NCBI GenBank assembly: GCA_033782935.1
Contig: JAWQEG010000501.1
Coordinates: 1,135,001-1,199,000 of the forward strand
Origin: Petrolisthes cinctipes
Taxonomy: Eukaryota; Arthropoda; Malacostraca; Decapoda; Porcellanidae
DNA: 64,000 nt
Direction of reading: 5' to 3'
In this document: positions 28,981 through 39,201 of the stretch, in pieces
Layout: every line of letters begins with the position of its first letter
Position numbering within the stretch: position 1 is the first letter of the stretch
Position numbers and translations under genes: made by a program
Notes under the pieces: generated by a model
Database searches by the model: none
Told to the model about the DNA's origin: nothing
What the model saw: the letters and a program-made list of their open reading frames with translations, nothing else

Positions 28981-29923
28981 AAAATCACGCTGTCTTCAAT
29001 TTAGCACCAATCCAATGATTATAGTGCTCATTTTTTTATTCTTGATATTATTAGTCCCAGTTCAAGTTGTGAATTAATGCAATTAGAAAAGCTAGCTGAA
29101 CCCTTTCCTTGTTTCCTTACCCTTGGACTTTTCAATAATAATAATATAAACTACCGTACATTCTTTCAAACCAATCACAAAATTGTCCGATAGTGCATAC
29201 TGTAGGTTACAGATCAAAGTTCCTACTCTATGACAGCCTGCCTCTCCTACATACTACTGATGGCAACCCCAGAGGCCTCATCTCTCCCAACATTATCATG
29301 TACAGTTGGCAAAATATGAATTGCAAGAACTTTAATGAAATGTTAAGTATATTAAGTATAGGGATCATAAGTATGTAATACATAAGGGAAGGTACTACAT
29401 TTCCTTTTGTATTACATGCTTATAGTGCCTACATATAGTTGTGGATGTTAATAGAGTAAACGTTCCAACAAGATTTGTCACAATTCATATTTAGCCACCT
29501 GTACACAACAGTCCTCCATATTACTCTCAGTGAGTTAGATACACTCTGTTTAAATATACCCATGAAACATTACAAAACTCAGATGTGAACCAGTACCTGT
29601 CAACATATCCTCTGACTTATAACTAACCTCTTGGGCTTAATGCATCAATCCTCACTGGCTGTATGACATTACCAGTATGTCAAGGTGAACATCTCATTGT
29701 ACAGCATTTAGGAACAAAAATTCCTACAATTAAAAAGATGACACTCCCAATGTGACAAGAAGAACTTGTCATTGTACATGGTCATACTGAGACAATAATT
29801 CCTAAAAATAAAAAAGATTACTTATGGTTCCCAACAGGCAAGTAGAGGAGCACCACAAATGTGACTATAGTATAAACAAACATGCTGTAGTCTGTAGTTA
29901 TATTATATTTACAATGTATTTAC
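28981..29923. other. Intergenic, no gene seen
   Basis: AT-rich sequence without recognised coding or repeat structure. Confidence 0.5.
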
Positions 29924-30031
29924 CTTGTCAATGAGAGGCAGGTAGAGGTAGTCTGAGGCTCCAGTGTTGTTATCACATTCATATTGGAACTTAACATTTG
30001 AGTACAAGATGTCCAGCATGTCTGGTCTCAA
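29924..30031 (-). CDS. eIF3e-like exon, possibly a gene relic
   Basis: On the minus strand a 36-codon phase-0 exon lies between ATGTACCAACAG and a GTAAATAC donor. It encodes MLDILYSNVKFQYECDNNTG followed by ASDYLYL. This resembles the [21 protein letters not shown] / AAEYLYFFRVL block of eIF3 subunit e (INT6), a PCI-domain scaffold subunit of translation initiation factor 3. The end (PLIDK) diverges from the usual VLVPATDRN. eIF3e is normally highly conserved, so a decayed duplicate is as likely as an active gene. A second weak match lies upstream at 31684-31744. Confidence 0.45.
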
Positions 30032-30340
30032 CTGTTGGTACATAATACACAGTTAATTTCCTTGTACAATATAGTGATCATACTTCATTGTACAGTTACA
30101 ACTTACAACCAGGGTATATGTTGACCACTTTCATAGAAACTTATCAAGATGTACCAGTAACAAACATTGCAAAAAGGCCACCAAAGAACTATAGTACAAG
30201 CTTGAAATAAAGTTCCTAAACAACAAATTTCTGTGAGTTACTTGCATCAAAGATAATGGACGAAGATGGTCACAAATACCAGATTAAAACTGTACACTGA
30301 GTAAAAACAAATTCTATAAGTATGAGTATAATGGCGAGGA

Positions 30341-30592
30341 ATTTGTAAAGAAGGTGTATGGAAGTAAAGTTGTGGGACCTGGTGTGAGAGGCAGACCACC
30401 GGTTAGGTGGCAGAAGAGAGTGGAAGAGTATGTAAAGGAGAGAAACGTGAGGGGCAGAGGAGGGTTTGAACAAGTAAGGAGGGAGTGTTGGAACAGGGAG
30501 AACTGGAGACACTTCTGCCGTGGCCACCCCCTTGGAGGGAGTTCCCGGAGGGAATGAGGCGTCAGAGAGGTATAGATGGATAGATAGTATAA
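30341..30592 (+). mobile_element. 3' fragment of the RTE-like LINE
   Basis: It matches 19155-19392: GTTGTGGGACCTGGTGTGAG, CGGTTAGRTGGCAGA and CACTTCTGCCGTGGCCACCC, ending in a short GATAGATAG tail. The reading frame gives VVGPGVRGRPPVRWQ. It is 5'-truncated and sits between the two eIF3e-like exons. Confidence 0.85.
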
Positions 30593-30712
30593 TAGCTGTG
30601 GAGGTAAATACTTCTCTTTGAGTAAAATCCATACACTCTAACTATTATGTCACATTAAATCAGACAGCGTCAGATACTCTTTCTTACTGTACACCCAAGT
30701 ACAGAACTACTA

Positions 30713-31496
30713 TAGTCAACCACAAGGAAACTGGCGACTAAGGTGGGGTGACAGGCGGAGATCTCACCCCAAGCAGCATTGCCACATTAGACTTTCCAAC
30801 CCACATTACTCTATTATATACCACACCATGTGGCAGCGTTATACTGTATACACGCTGAGTCCGAGGTCAGTAATTTAATGGGGTCAGACAGGTCATTTCT
30901 CCTTTGGCCACCACCATGGAAGGTACACACACACAGTGTGTGTACAATCTTCATTTTACTATGCAGAGGGACAAAGGCTTTGGACAGACACACATATAAT
31001 TTCATACATTAAGAAAATTGTCACCACGGAAGAAATAGTCACACCTTCCAAAATCCTATCACGTCTTCCCTTCGTACACACACACACACACACTGTGTGT
31101 ACAATGTTCAATTTACTATGCAGAGGGACAGAAACATAAAAGATTAATACACATAGACACACAATGCAGAGGGACAGAAACATAAAAGATTGATACACAT
31201 AGACACACAATGCAGAGGGACAGAAACATAAAAGATTAATACACATAGACACACAATGCAGAGGGACAGAAACATAAAAGATTAATACACATAGACATAC
31301 AATGCAGAGGGACAGAAACATAAAATACAGATAAAGAGAAAGGAAAGGAGGGAGGAGAGGGAGAAAGGAGATTCAGGTGAGAGAACGCAAATCCCATTCT
31401 GACAGACCACAACCATATGTGGCAACACTGCTTGGAGGGAGATCCCCACCTATAGTCCCACCTTAAGACACCAGCCAGTTTCCTTGTGGTTGACTA
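30713..31496. mobile_element. TA-type DNA element, 784 bp
   Basis: The ends are TAGTCAACCACAAGGAAACT and the complement AGTTTCCTTGTGGTTGACTA, with TA on both sides. CAAGCAGCATTGCCACAT and ATGTGGCAACACTGCTTGG extend the arms to about 80 bp. No transposase. A 46-bp tandem array occupies the right half. Confidence 0.75.
31095..31325 (+). repeat. 46-bp tandem array
   Basis: Five units carry GCAGAGGGACAGAAACATAA, AAGATTRATACACATAGACA and CACAAT. A GCAGAGGGACAAAGG singlet at 30963 is a diverged relative. Confidence 0.85.
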
Positions 31497-31683
31497 TAGT
31501 ACTCCAGCTCATATAAAATTATAATCTAATTCTTGACAAGTTCTGAAGTTATGATATACTGTACAATACCTGTATACTGTATAGTAACAATCAATTCAAT
31601 TCAACACAAACAAACTGCATATCAGCACAGTCTATAAGTAACAAAAAATCCTGTGGTCACATTACTGTATGAGGGTGTAGTAA

Positions 31684-31744
31684 TCATAATCTTCTGTACT
31701 TCACTGTCACTGAACATCTTGAAGATGACTTCAGTTTCTTATGC
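31684..31744 (-). pseudogene. Second eIF3e-like segment with an in-frame stop
   Basis: On the minus strand, after CTTTTTTGTTTTCCAG, the frame reads Ala-stop-ETEVIFKMFSDSEVQ. This resembles [20 protein letters not shown] of eIF3e, which lies about 40 residues before the block found at 29924. The order on the minus strand is correct for one gene. The TAA right after the acceptor suggests decay, unless the acceptor AG is a few bases downstream (CATAAG). Confidence 0.35.
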
Positions 31745-31755
31745 CTGGAAAACAA

Positions 31756-32748
31756 AAAAGTTTTATATTTATTCAGTAATGGAACTGGAACTTTTTATTA
31801 AATTTCTATTAAAATAACATGAACATACTGTACAGTATATATAAATATTCAACAATCGTTAACATAACACAGTTCCATTTCCCTTGGATTGCTTCTCCTT
31901 GGTCCATGGTCTTTACAACATGAACCTGGTAATTCTGCACACCAATAAAATGTCATGGAATAAGGTACAGTCTCTATTGTACTTAAAATTAAAATTCAAG
32001 TGATTTTTATGAGAATGTAATACAGTAGAATAATCACCAATAATGTCTTATTTGGGACTGAAAAGGGGTAATTACAGTGAAAATGTTATCTGCCTGACAT
32101 TGAAATACATGTACAGGTACTGTATAAAGGGATTATTGGTGTTGCCATCTCAAGACTTTGTCTCATTTTTAATAATTGAAGCCTTCCTATCTCTACCAAT
32201 TGGTAACAGGTACAGTTGTGGAAGGGAGTTTATCCCCATGGGGGTCCCTCTATACCTTAATTAGTAAACACCTTCAGTTGATTATAATGATCTCTTGCTT
32301 AATTATTATGTTACATTATGATTAAAATGTCCTGGCAATTCATTTATCTATCATCATCATCGTTATATATGTTACTATCATTAATTCATAAATCTCTTCC
32401 ATTACTTGACCAAGGTGTGTGCTAAGGTAAGAGGGACCACATGGGGGTAAAGAAACTCTCTTCACCAACTGTATCAAATACACTAAGTAGAATTAGTAGA
32501 TGCAAATTGGATAGATTCAAATACATAAACATTTTGGAAAAATCATAATGGGTAAAATAATGGACTGATCTTTTCACTCACTATTGAAGTTATTTGTGTT
32601 AATATAAGTCATATAATCATGCAATGTAACATAAAATATATAAGAAAGACGAAATAACATTGAAAAATTAGCTGTGAGTGATGGATGATATGCATGAGTA
32701 AAACGAAAGGTGGAAACTGAGGCAGGAACGGAAACTACAATACTACAC
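31756..32748. other. Intergenic, no gene seen
   Basis: AT-rich sequence. Short open frames here have no recognisable features. Confidence 0.5.
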
Positions 32749-33773
32749 CACTCTGTCACGAGTCAGACATAATACTCGTGACATAATTTGAATTACAGAG
32801 AATTGGAAAATTCCATACTGGAGAATGTTCTAGAGAAGGTTCTGGAATATTCCATCCATGAGACAAAGGATGGAGGAGAGGGGTTAAGATGTAGGTGCAG
32901 CCTAGTTAATCTGCAGGTACTGGATTAGTAGTCAAAATAGACCAGGTAGAAATAAGGTAAGCGTCAGGTCGGTTTCAACCGAAACTGCCACATCCAGTCA
33001 TATAGGTGTTCGTACATTAATTACATCTTGTATTAATAAATTATGCTACCAGGGTAACTTTTGGTATTGCAAATGATCGTGAAGTGGAGGGAGATTATCG
33101 GGAATTATTAGTACGCCATAGGTAAATTGCAATTGCATGTATAACTAAGGAATGAGAGGGTACCATGTAAATCGTAGCCAGTTAGGAAAAACGAACAAAG
33201 ATAGGGGGAGGAGCCAGTAAAATTTTGAACTTGCAGCCTCTCAGTTAAAATTGGAAAGATAAGTCAGTTTTTGGGAGACACACTCGAAGGGAACACACTC
33301 GTATCGTCAGCTTCCGCTTGCCTGAATTACCTCCACGTGTTGAGTGGGGAGTGAACAACGTAACGTCGAATCGTTGGATAATTACCACGATTCACAAGGC
33401 TTTACAGTCGTATACTGACCAGTTGCATTGACGCTGGTTCAGTAACTGAATTAAGATGAGGGGGAGCTGGATCTTTGAAGAAAATTACGAGTGTGTTGTG
33501 AGACTCTAAATTATTCCCAAGTGTGAGATATTAGAAAAATATTCCAAACTTACGTGTTAGCATTGATTGAATCACTACAGTGTAACGTAACCTAGACTAG
33601 CGTCACGTATACGGACGAGAGGTAGCGAGAGCGAGTAGCTAGTTTGCGTTGCGTGAGTGTGTGTGTGTGTGTGTGTGTGAAAATTTAATTATTCATGTTG
33701 GCTAAGTTACTGGAGTTGAATAAATATAGAAATTTGTAATTGGTTGTTTGAATGCACCAGTAGATTTGTTACC

Positions 33774-33783
33774 TATATAAATA
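33774..33783 (+). promoter_or_regulatory. TATA box candidate in the LTR
   Basis: TATATAAATA is present at the same place in all four LTRs of the window. It is the best match to a core promoter in the LTR. Confidence 0.4.
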
Positions 33784-33884
33784 CATATATATCGGGAAGA
33801 ACCCTTAACATAAAAAAATTCTATGTGCGGGGTGATTGAGGCCTAAGAACGGGGAGATAACCCTGATTACTTTCTTCGCTGCAG

Positions 33885-33924
33885 CCAACCAACGAAAATC
33901 ATAAATGAACCGGGCAAGGTAAGT
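33885..33924 (+). promoter_or_regulatory. Acceptor-microexon-donor in the LTR
   Basis: TTTCTTCGCTGCAG|CC ends at 33884. GGGCAAG|GTAAGT begins an intron at 33919. This brackets 34 nt with consensus splice sites. The same arrangement is kept in copy B (44529-44561) and in both 3' LTRs, while neighbouring bases differ. Confidence 0.5.
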
Positions 33925-33983
33925 TTATAATTATCATATTATAAATTAAATTATCGATCATTCTCACATCACCGTCACATATT

Positions 33984-34001
33984 TGGCGCCCGAACAGGGA
34001 C
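33984..34001 (+). other. Primer binding site, tRNA-Lys type
   Basis: TGGCGCCCGAACAGGGAC lies 4 nt after the LTR. It is complementary to the 3' end of tRNA-Lys of the type used by lentiviruses. Copy B has it at 44626-44643. Confidence 0.85.
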
Positions 34002-34112
34002 CCGATTCGTTGTATTAATTCCAGTCACACACGCGCACACTTTCACGAGTAGATAGTCATAACTGTCCAGAAATTAAGGCAACAGAAACGATAGAAATTA
34101 AATTAAGAAAAA

Positions 34113-35235
34113 ATGTCTACCGTACAAGAATTATTGGGAGGCTCAACAATTGGGAATTGAAGGTACGACCGAAATTCAAGCTTACGTAAAGGACCGTCAA
34201 GAGGACGAGAGGCTTGAAAGGGCGAGTGTAAGAGAGGCAGAAAGAGAACAGAGAGAGCAAGAAAAATTGAAATGGGAACATGAAAAGAAAGTATTGGAAC
34301 TGCAATTACGTGCGAGTGAAAGTCAAGGCTCGAGTGGAAGTGAGGTTGTAAGATCAACCACCGTGACCCCAAGGTTACAACTGTCAAAATACGTAGAGGG
34401 AGACGATATCGAGCCGTTTATTGAGCGATTTGAAATGGTTGCAGACACTTATAGATTAGATAATGATATAAAGAAGCTCGAGTTTATTAATTTATTCGAT
34501 GGAAAAGCCCTCAGCATTCTCCACCGACTCGACAGTACCGCCAGAGACTACGAGAACATGAAAAAGGCTTTGCTACAGGCGTATGGGTTGACGGTCGATG
34601 ACGCTAGGAATCAGTTTTGGCGTGCACTCTTACAGGATAAGGAGACTGTTGCACAGTTTAGTGCACGTCTGACCAGTTACCTGGATCAGTGGTTAGAGAA
34701 GGCCGATACACCTAAGACTTTGGAAGGGGTAAAAGACTTGTTGCTGCGCACACAGTTGGAGAAGTCTTGTCCTCCAGAATTGTCGGCTCAGCTGAAAACC
34801 AACAAGGTGAAAACGTTGCAAACGATGGTGGATATGTCCGACGCCCATTTCACCGCGTATGGTTATCACACGCGGATTCAGTATAATAAGAAAATTAATC
34901 AGTCGAATAAGCCTTCTCAGAACTCTGCTGTTTCATATAACCAGTCGAGTACAAATCAGTCACAGCAGCAGAGTCAAATTGTTCGTCAGCAACCTAACCC
35001 TCAATTTAATCATACGCAGAAACAAGGTAATAATCACTATTCGCAGCAGTCAAATCAGTACCGTTACCAAGGAAAGAGTAACTGGAAAAATAGTAATAAC
35101 CATAGTGGAAATAAGGGTTATTATCAGCGATCGGCAGCTGCAACACATGGTGAACCACAGTATTCACCTGTGACGGTTCAACCTAGGGTAGAACCACGAG
35201 TGCCTCAGTCGGGTCACGAACCGCATCAATTGTGA
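34113..35235 (+). pseudogene. Gag (SCAN-like capsid) of copy A, frameshifted near the start
   Basis: The ATG is at 34113, but two bases present in copy B (GGGAGAGGCTC) are missing near 34140, which shifts the frame. The open part is 34150-35235. A charged coiled-coil start (REAEREQREQEKLKWEHEK) precedes the capsid: YVEGDDIEPFIERFE, LEFINLFDGKALSILHRL, FSARLTSYLDQWL and LLLRTQLEKSCPPELSAQL. The last part resembles the SCAN fold, which is thought to derive from Gmr1-like capsids. The C-terminus is Gln/Asn-rich with basic residues and has no CCHC knuckle. It ends at TGA 35233-35235, directly in frame with pol. Confidence 0.85.
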
Positions 35236-38200
35236 CTAAACGCGACAGGAGTCTCGAAAGGTAAGTCTGGTTTCCATATTTGTCCGGGAATTGTTAACGG
35301 AATATCTGTTGAAGTCTTTCGAGATAATGGGTCATCGGGGTGTTGTGTCGCTGATGGTTTAGTTGCTTCTAATGATTTTACAGGGGAGCAGGTAACTATC
35401 ACTATGATTGATGGTACCAGGAGGCTCTATCCTCTTGCTAAAGTTGCAGTGGAGAGTCCATTCTATACAGGCGAGGTAATTGCAGCAGTCATGCAAAATC
35501 CTGTGTCAGATTTGGTAATAGGAAATATACCAGGGGTTAAGAATGCGTGTTCAGTGGAAGTTTCCACACAGACTGGTGCAGCTGCTGTAACCAGGGGTAT
35601 GGCGCATGCGAAGAAAACAGTTGTTCCACTTCAAGTGACAACTACCGCCGACCTCGTCAATTGCGAGGATGTAATTGCAGAGCAAGCAAGTGACCCTTCA
35701 TTGGCACTTGTTCTCAAGCAGGCACTTGAGGGTGAGAGTAGAGATCGACATGGTATTGTAACCAGTTACGTCAGGAGGAGAAACAGGTTTTACCGACGTA
35801 CAGTAAACCCCGATGGGGAAGAGAGGGTTCAGTTTCTCGTACCAGAGAAATACCGACAGGCTGTGTTTACCCTGGGTCATCATTCTATATTAGGGGGTCA
35901 TATGGGGATGAGGAAAACAATTGATAGGATTCAGTCTCATTTCTATTGGCCAGGTATGGGGAGAGAGATAGGGAGAATGTTGAGGTCATGTGACGTTTGT
36001 CAGAAAACGTGTGACAGGGGTCGTGTGAAGCCCGCACCCCTTAAACCTCTACCGCTTATCTCAGAATCATTTGAGAGAGTAGCGGTTGATATCGTTGGAC
36101 CGATTATTCCGAGGGCTACGGACGGCGCCAAGTATATTCTTACCTGTGTGGATTTCGCGACCAGATGGCCTGAAGCAGTGCCTCTGCGTGATATAGAAGC
36201 CACTACAGTGGCTGAAGCCTTGTTGGATATATTCTGTCGTGTCGGCATACCAAAGCAGGTATTGTCCGATCGAGGCAGTCAATTTACCTCCGCTATGATG
36301 GAGGAATTGTGGAGATTACTCTCAGTTAAAGGGTTGAGGACAACACCTTATCATCCAATGTGTAATGGGTTGTGTGAGAGGTTTAATGGTACTCTCAAGA
36401 AAATGTTGAGGAGGATGGCAGTAGAACAACCTAGGGAGTGGTCCAGGTATATCTCGCCACTACTGTTCGCATATCGCGAAGCACGTCAGGCATCGTTGCA
36501 ATTTAGTCCATTCGAGTTAGTGTATGGTAAACCTGCTCGAGGACCACTTCAGGTCCTACGTGAACTTTGGGACGATGAAGTATCGGATCCCGTGGTGAAA
36601 ACCACTTATTCTTATGTAATTGATTTGGCAAAACGATTACAGCAAACCTGCGAGATTGCAAAGCAGGAGTTAGCTAAAGCAAAGGAGATTCAGAAGTCCT
36701 ACTATGATAGGAAAACTAAGCTCCGAACGCTACAGGTAGGGGGGAAGTGCCTCGTTCTGTTACCAACAGCTCATAATAAGTTGTTGGCTCAGTGGAAGGG
36801 TCCCTTTGAAGTAGTCAAAAAGGTGAATGACCTTAACTACATAGTTAAAATCAAAGGTGAAGCCAAGCGGTTCCATATTAATATGCTTAAGGAGTATTAC
36901 ACCACCCAACAGGGGTGTACTTCCATTGTTACCACAGTTGGGGCAGGCTGTTGTAACATCACCTCAGAACAGAGTGAAGTGTTAAGTCTAGTCCGTGGTC
37001 ATTTTTACCCAGCAGTAGACATGGTTAGCGCTGCTGTGGTAATCCCCGAGGGTGACGAGGGATATACTCCGCAGACGGCTGAAGCTCGTCAAGGTGAGAC
37101 AGTGGCTGAGGTCTCCGTTTCGGAGAATTTAAGACCAGACCAGCTTGCAAGAGTCAATGCGGTACTGGCAAAATATTCACGTGTGTTCTCTGACAGGCCT
37201 GCTGTTGCCAACGTAGCCTGTCATGAGATTCAGCTTACAAGCGACACACCAGTGAGGGTGAAACCATATCCTATTCCTGTACGGCTGATTGATACAGTAC
37301 GTAAGGAAATTAATGACATGGAAGCAGCTGGTATTATTGAAAGGTCGGACTCGTCTTATTCCAGCCCTATTGTTGTGGTTCGGAAGAAGGACAGTGGTGT
37401 ACGCATTTGTGGAGATTACCGGCGTGTCAACGCTGTCACTAGGGTCGATGCAGAACCCATGTGTGATCAGCAAGAGATTTTTGCTAGGATTAGCAATTCT
37501 CAGGTGTTCTCTAAGATGGATTTGGCTAAGGGTTTCTTTCAGATACCACTGGAGAAACGAAGTCGTCTCCTCACGGCTATATCCACACCAAATGGGCTGT
37601 ATCATTTCAAGGTACTACCTTTTGGTCTCACTAATTCTCCCGCCGTGTTTAATCGGGTCATGCGTCAAGTATTACATGGCATTGAAGGGGTTGAAGCTTT
37701 TGTTGACGATGTTCTCGTGCACTCAACCACGTTTGAGGAGCACATTGTGATATTGCAAGCTGTCTTGCAACGACTGCAGGAATATAACATGACAGTCAAG
37801 CCATCTAAGTGTGAATTGTTTCAGAAGGAGGTACAATTTTTGGGTCACACTGTAGGTGGGGGACGTTGTGGGTGCCAAAATGACAAGATAAAGAAAATCA
37901 AGGATGCGTCACGACCCGTTACAAAGAAACAGGTGCGCTCATTCTTGGGCCTTACAGGTTATTACCGTAAGTTTATCCCAAACTTTTCTGTCATTGCACA
38001 TCCACTTAGTGAGCTCTTAAGGAAGAACGCTCCTAATAAAATCTCATGGGGGTCAGAACAAGAAGAAGCATTCGTTTCACTTAAGAATCTTTTTTGCAAG
38101 GAACCGATCTTGCAGTTGCCTGACAACCAATGGCCATTTATACTTAGGACTGATGCTTCTCAGTATGGTCTTGGTGCAGTTCTATTCCAGGAGAAGGATG

Positions 38201-38496
38201 GGGAAATATTCCCTGTTGCATATCACAGTCATAAACTGAAGTCTGCTGAAGAAAATTACAGTACAGTGGAAAAGGAACTTCTGGCAGTAGTAGAAGGTAT
38301 TAAGAAATACTACTACTATCTGTATGGTGATAATTTTGTGTTAGAAACCGATCATATGCCTCTGGAGAGTTTGCGTACATCAAAGAACGCCAACGCACGA
38401 CTTATGCGCTGGGCCCTCTATCTGCAACAGTTCAACTTCACAGTACGATACATAAAGGGGCGGACCTTATGTCACGATTGCTTGAAGGAGAGTTAA
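35236..38496 (+). CDS. Pol of copy A: protease-integrase-RT-RNase H
   Basis: Open in the gag frame from the codon after the UGA, so readthrough would give Gag-Pol. The protease has VEVFRDNGSSGCC, with D-N-G where D-T/S-G is usual, and LVIGNIPG. Integrase follows, with HHSILGGH and CDVCQKTC (HHCC zinc finger), Asp 36088-36090, Asp 36268-36270 and Glu 36376-36378 (D-x35-E), and the GPY/F module WKGPFEVVKK. After a linker of about 80 residues comes RT: IIERSDSSYSSPIVVVRKKD, KMDLAKGFFQIPLE, LPFGLTNSPAVF and FVDDVLVHS (catalytic at 37699-37710). RNase H has LRTDASQYGLGAV, TVEKELLAVVEGI and LETDHMPL. A small indel after YIKG shifts the last residues (RTLCHDCLKES). Confidence 0.9.
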   Translation, partial: LNATGVSKGKSGFHICPGIVNGISVEVFRDNGSSGCCVADGLVASNDFTGEQVTITMIDGTRRLYPLAKVAVESPFYTGEVIAAVMQNPVSDLVIGNIPGVKNACSVEVSTQTGAAAVTRGMAHAKKTVVPLQVTTTADLVNCEDVIAEQASDPSLALVLKQALEGESRDRHGIVTSYVRRRNRFYRRTVNPDGEERVQFLVPEKYRQAVFTLGHHSILGGHMGMRKTIDRIQSHFYWPGMGREIGRMLRSCDVCQKTCDRGRVKPAPLKPLPLISESFERVAVDIVGPIIPRATDGAKYILTCVDFATRWPEAVPLRDIEATTVAEALLDIFCRVGIPKQVLSDRGSQFTSAMMEELWRLLSVKGLRTTPYHPMCNGLCERFNGTLKKMLRRMAVEQPREWSRYISPLLFAYREARQASLQFSPFELVYGKPARGPLQVLRELWDDEVSDPVVKTTYSYVIDLAKRLQQTCEIAKQELAKAKEIQKSYYDRKTKLRTLQVGGKCLVLLPTAHNKLLAQWKGPFEVVKKVNDLNYIVKIKGEAKRFHINMLKEYYTTQQGCTSIVTTVGAGCCNITSEQSEVLSLVRGHFYPAVDMVSAAVVIPEGDEGYTPQTAEARQGETVAEVSVSENLRPDQLARVNAVLAKYSRVFSDRPAVANVACHEIQLTSDTPVRVKPYPIPVRLIDTVRKEINDMEAAGIIERSDSSYSSPIVVVRKKDSGVRICGDYRRVNAVTRVDAEPMCDQQEIFARISNSQVFSKMDLAKGFFQIPLEKRSRLLTAISTPNGLYHFKVLPFGLTNSPAVFNRVMRQVLHGIEGVEAFVDDVLVHSTTFEEHIVILQAVLQRLQEYNMTVKPSKCELFQKEVQFLGHTVGGGRCGCQNDKIKKIKDASRPVTKKQVRSFLGLTGYYRKFIPNFSVIAHPLSELLRKNAPNKISWGSEQEEAFVSLKNLFCKEPILQLPDNQWPFILRTDASQYGLGAVLFQEKDGEIFPVAYHSHKLKSAEENYSTVEKELLAVVEGIKKYYYYLYGDNFVLETDHMPLESLRTSKNANARLMRWALYLQQFNFTVRYIKGRTLCHDCLKES

Positions 38497-39201
38497 CCGA
38501 GTAAATATTCATGCGAAGATCGACCGGCAGAAGTATCCTCCGGGTCGAATTGCTCTTTAATTGTTACCTCTCCGAGCGCAACGAGCACGAATCTTATACG
38601 ACTCAGATTCAAGGGGATTCCTAGAGTTGGGGAAAAATCCGATGTTATATGTATTGTATTTTGTGCAACTTATCCAAGACACGGATTCCAGCGGTTTACT
38701 CTGTTCCAAGGCTCGGATAATTTACTAACAATATATTGCCTTCCAGAAATATTATTGCATTATTTTTTGTGTAACCTTATCCAAGACACGGATTCCAGCG
38801 GTTTACTCTGATTCAAGGCTCGGATAATTCACTAATATATATATTGCCTTCCAGAGATATTGTTGCATTTCCTACATATTATGTAACAAATACACAATGC
38901 ATTACATACACCACACTTATATATTGCTTAAATGTGTACAAATTGTACTGAGCAGAAATTACCAGGTACATTCATTCTTGTCTCGGAGTTTCTTCCTAAG
39001 ATTGAAAAGCTAAAGTAACTGTTGGGAGTTTTCCACTCATTGGCAAAATTGAACACGTAACTGGTGATAGTAATTGACACATACAAGAATAAGTGAAGTG
39101 TGGATGAATTGTTATTGTAAAGTTATACATGCAAGGGCGTCGTTACCACTTCACGAATCTATTAAACATCGCATAGAGCAATGTCTTTTTGTGTGTGCGA
39201 A
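38497..39201 (+). repeat. 3' untranslated region with a 109-bp tandem duplication
   Basis: CTTATCCAAGACACGGATTC, CAGCGGTTTACTCTG and AAGGCTCGGATAAT occur twice (about 38668 and 38776). No env-like frame is present. The bases before the 3' LTR (TTTTTGTGTGTGCGAA) are not a polypurine tract. Copy B has the same duplication. Confidence 0.75.

Larger units (their letters stand above)
32754..33979 (+). repeat. 5' LTR of copy A
   Basis: Begins TGTCACGAGTCAGACATAAT and ends CATCACCGTCACA. It includes a (TG)n patch at about 33657-33679, a TATATAAATA box at about 33774-33783, and splice-like signals near its 3' end (33885-33924). Confidence 0.95.

Noticed and set aside
31870..31945. Exon-like minus-strand stretch after a GTGTGCAG acceptor
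   Set aside because: The peptide has no recognisable similarity and no matching phase with the eIF3e-like segments.
38500..39201. env-like gene after pol in copy A
   Set aside because: All frames are short and the region is taken up by a 109-bp duplication. No signal peptide or membrane segment.
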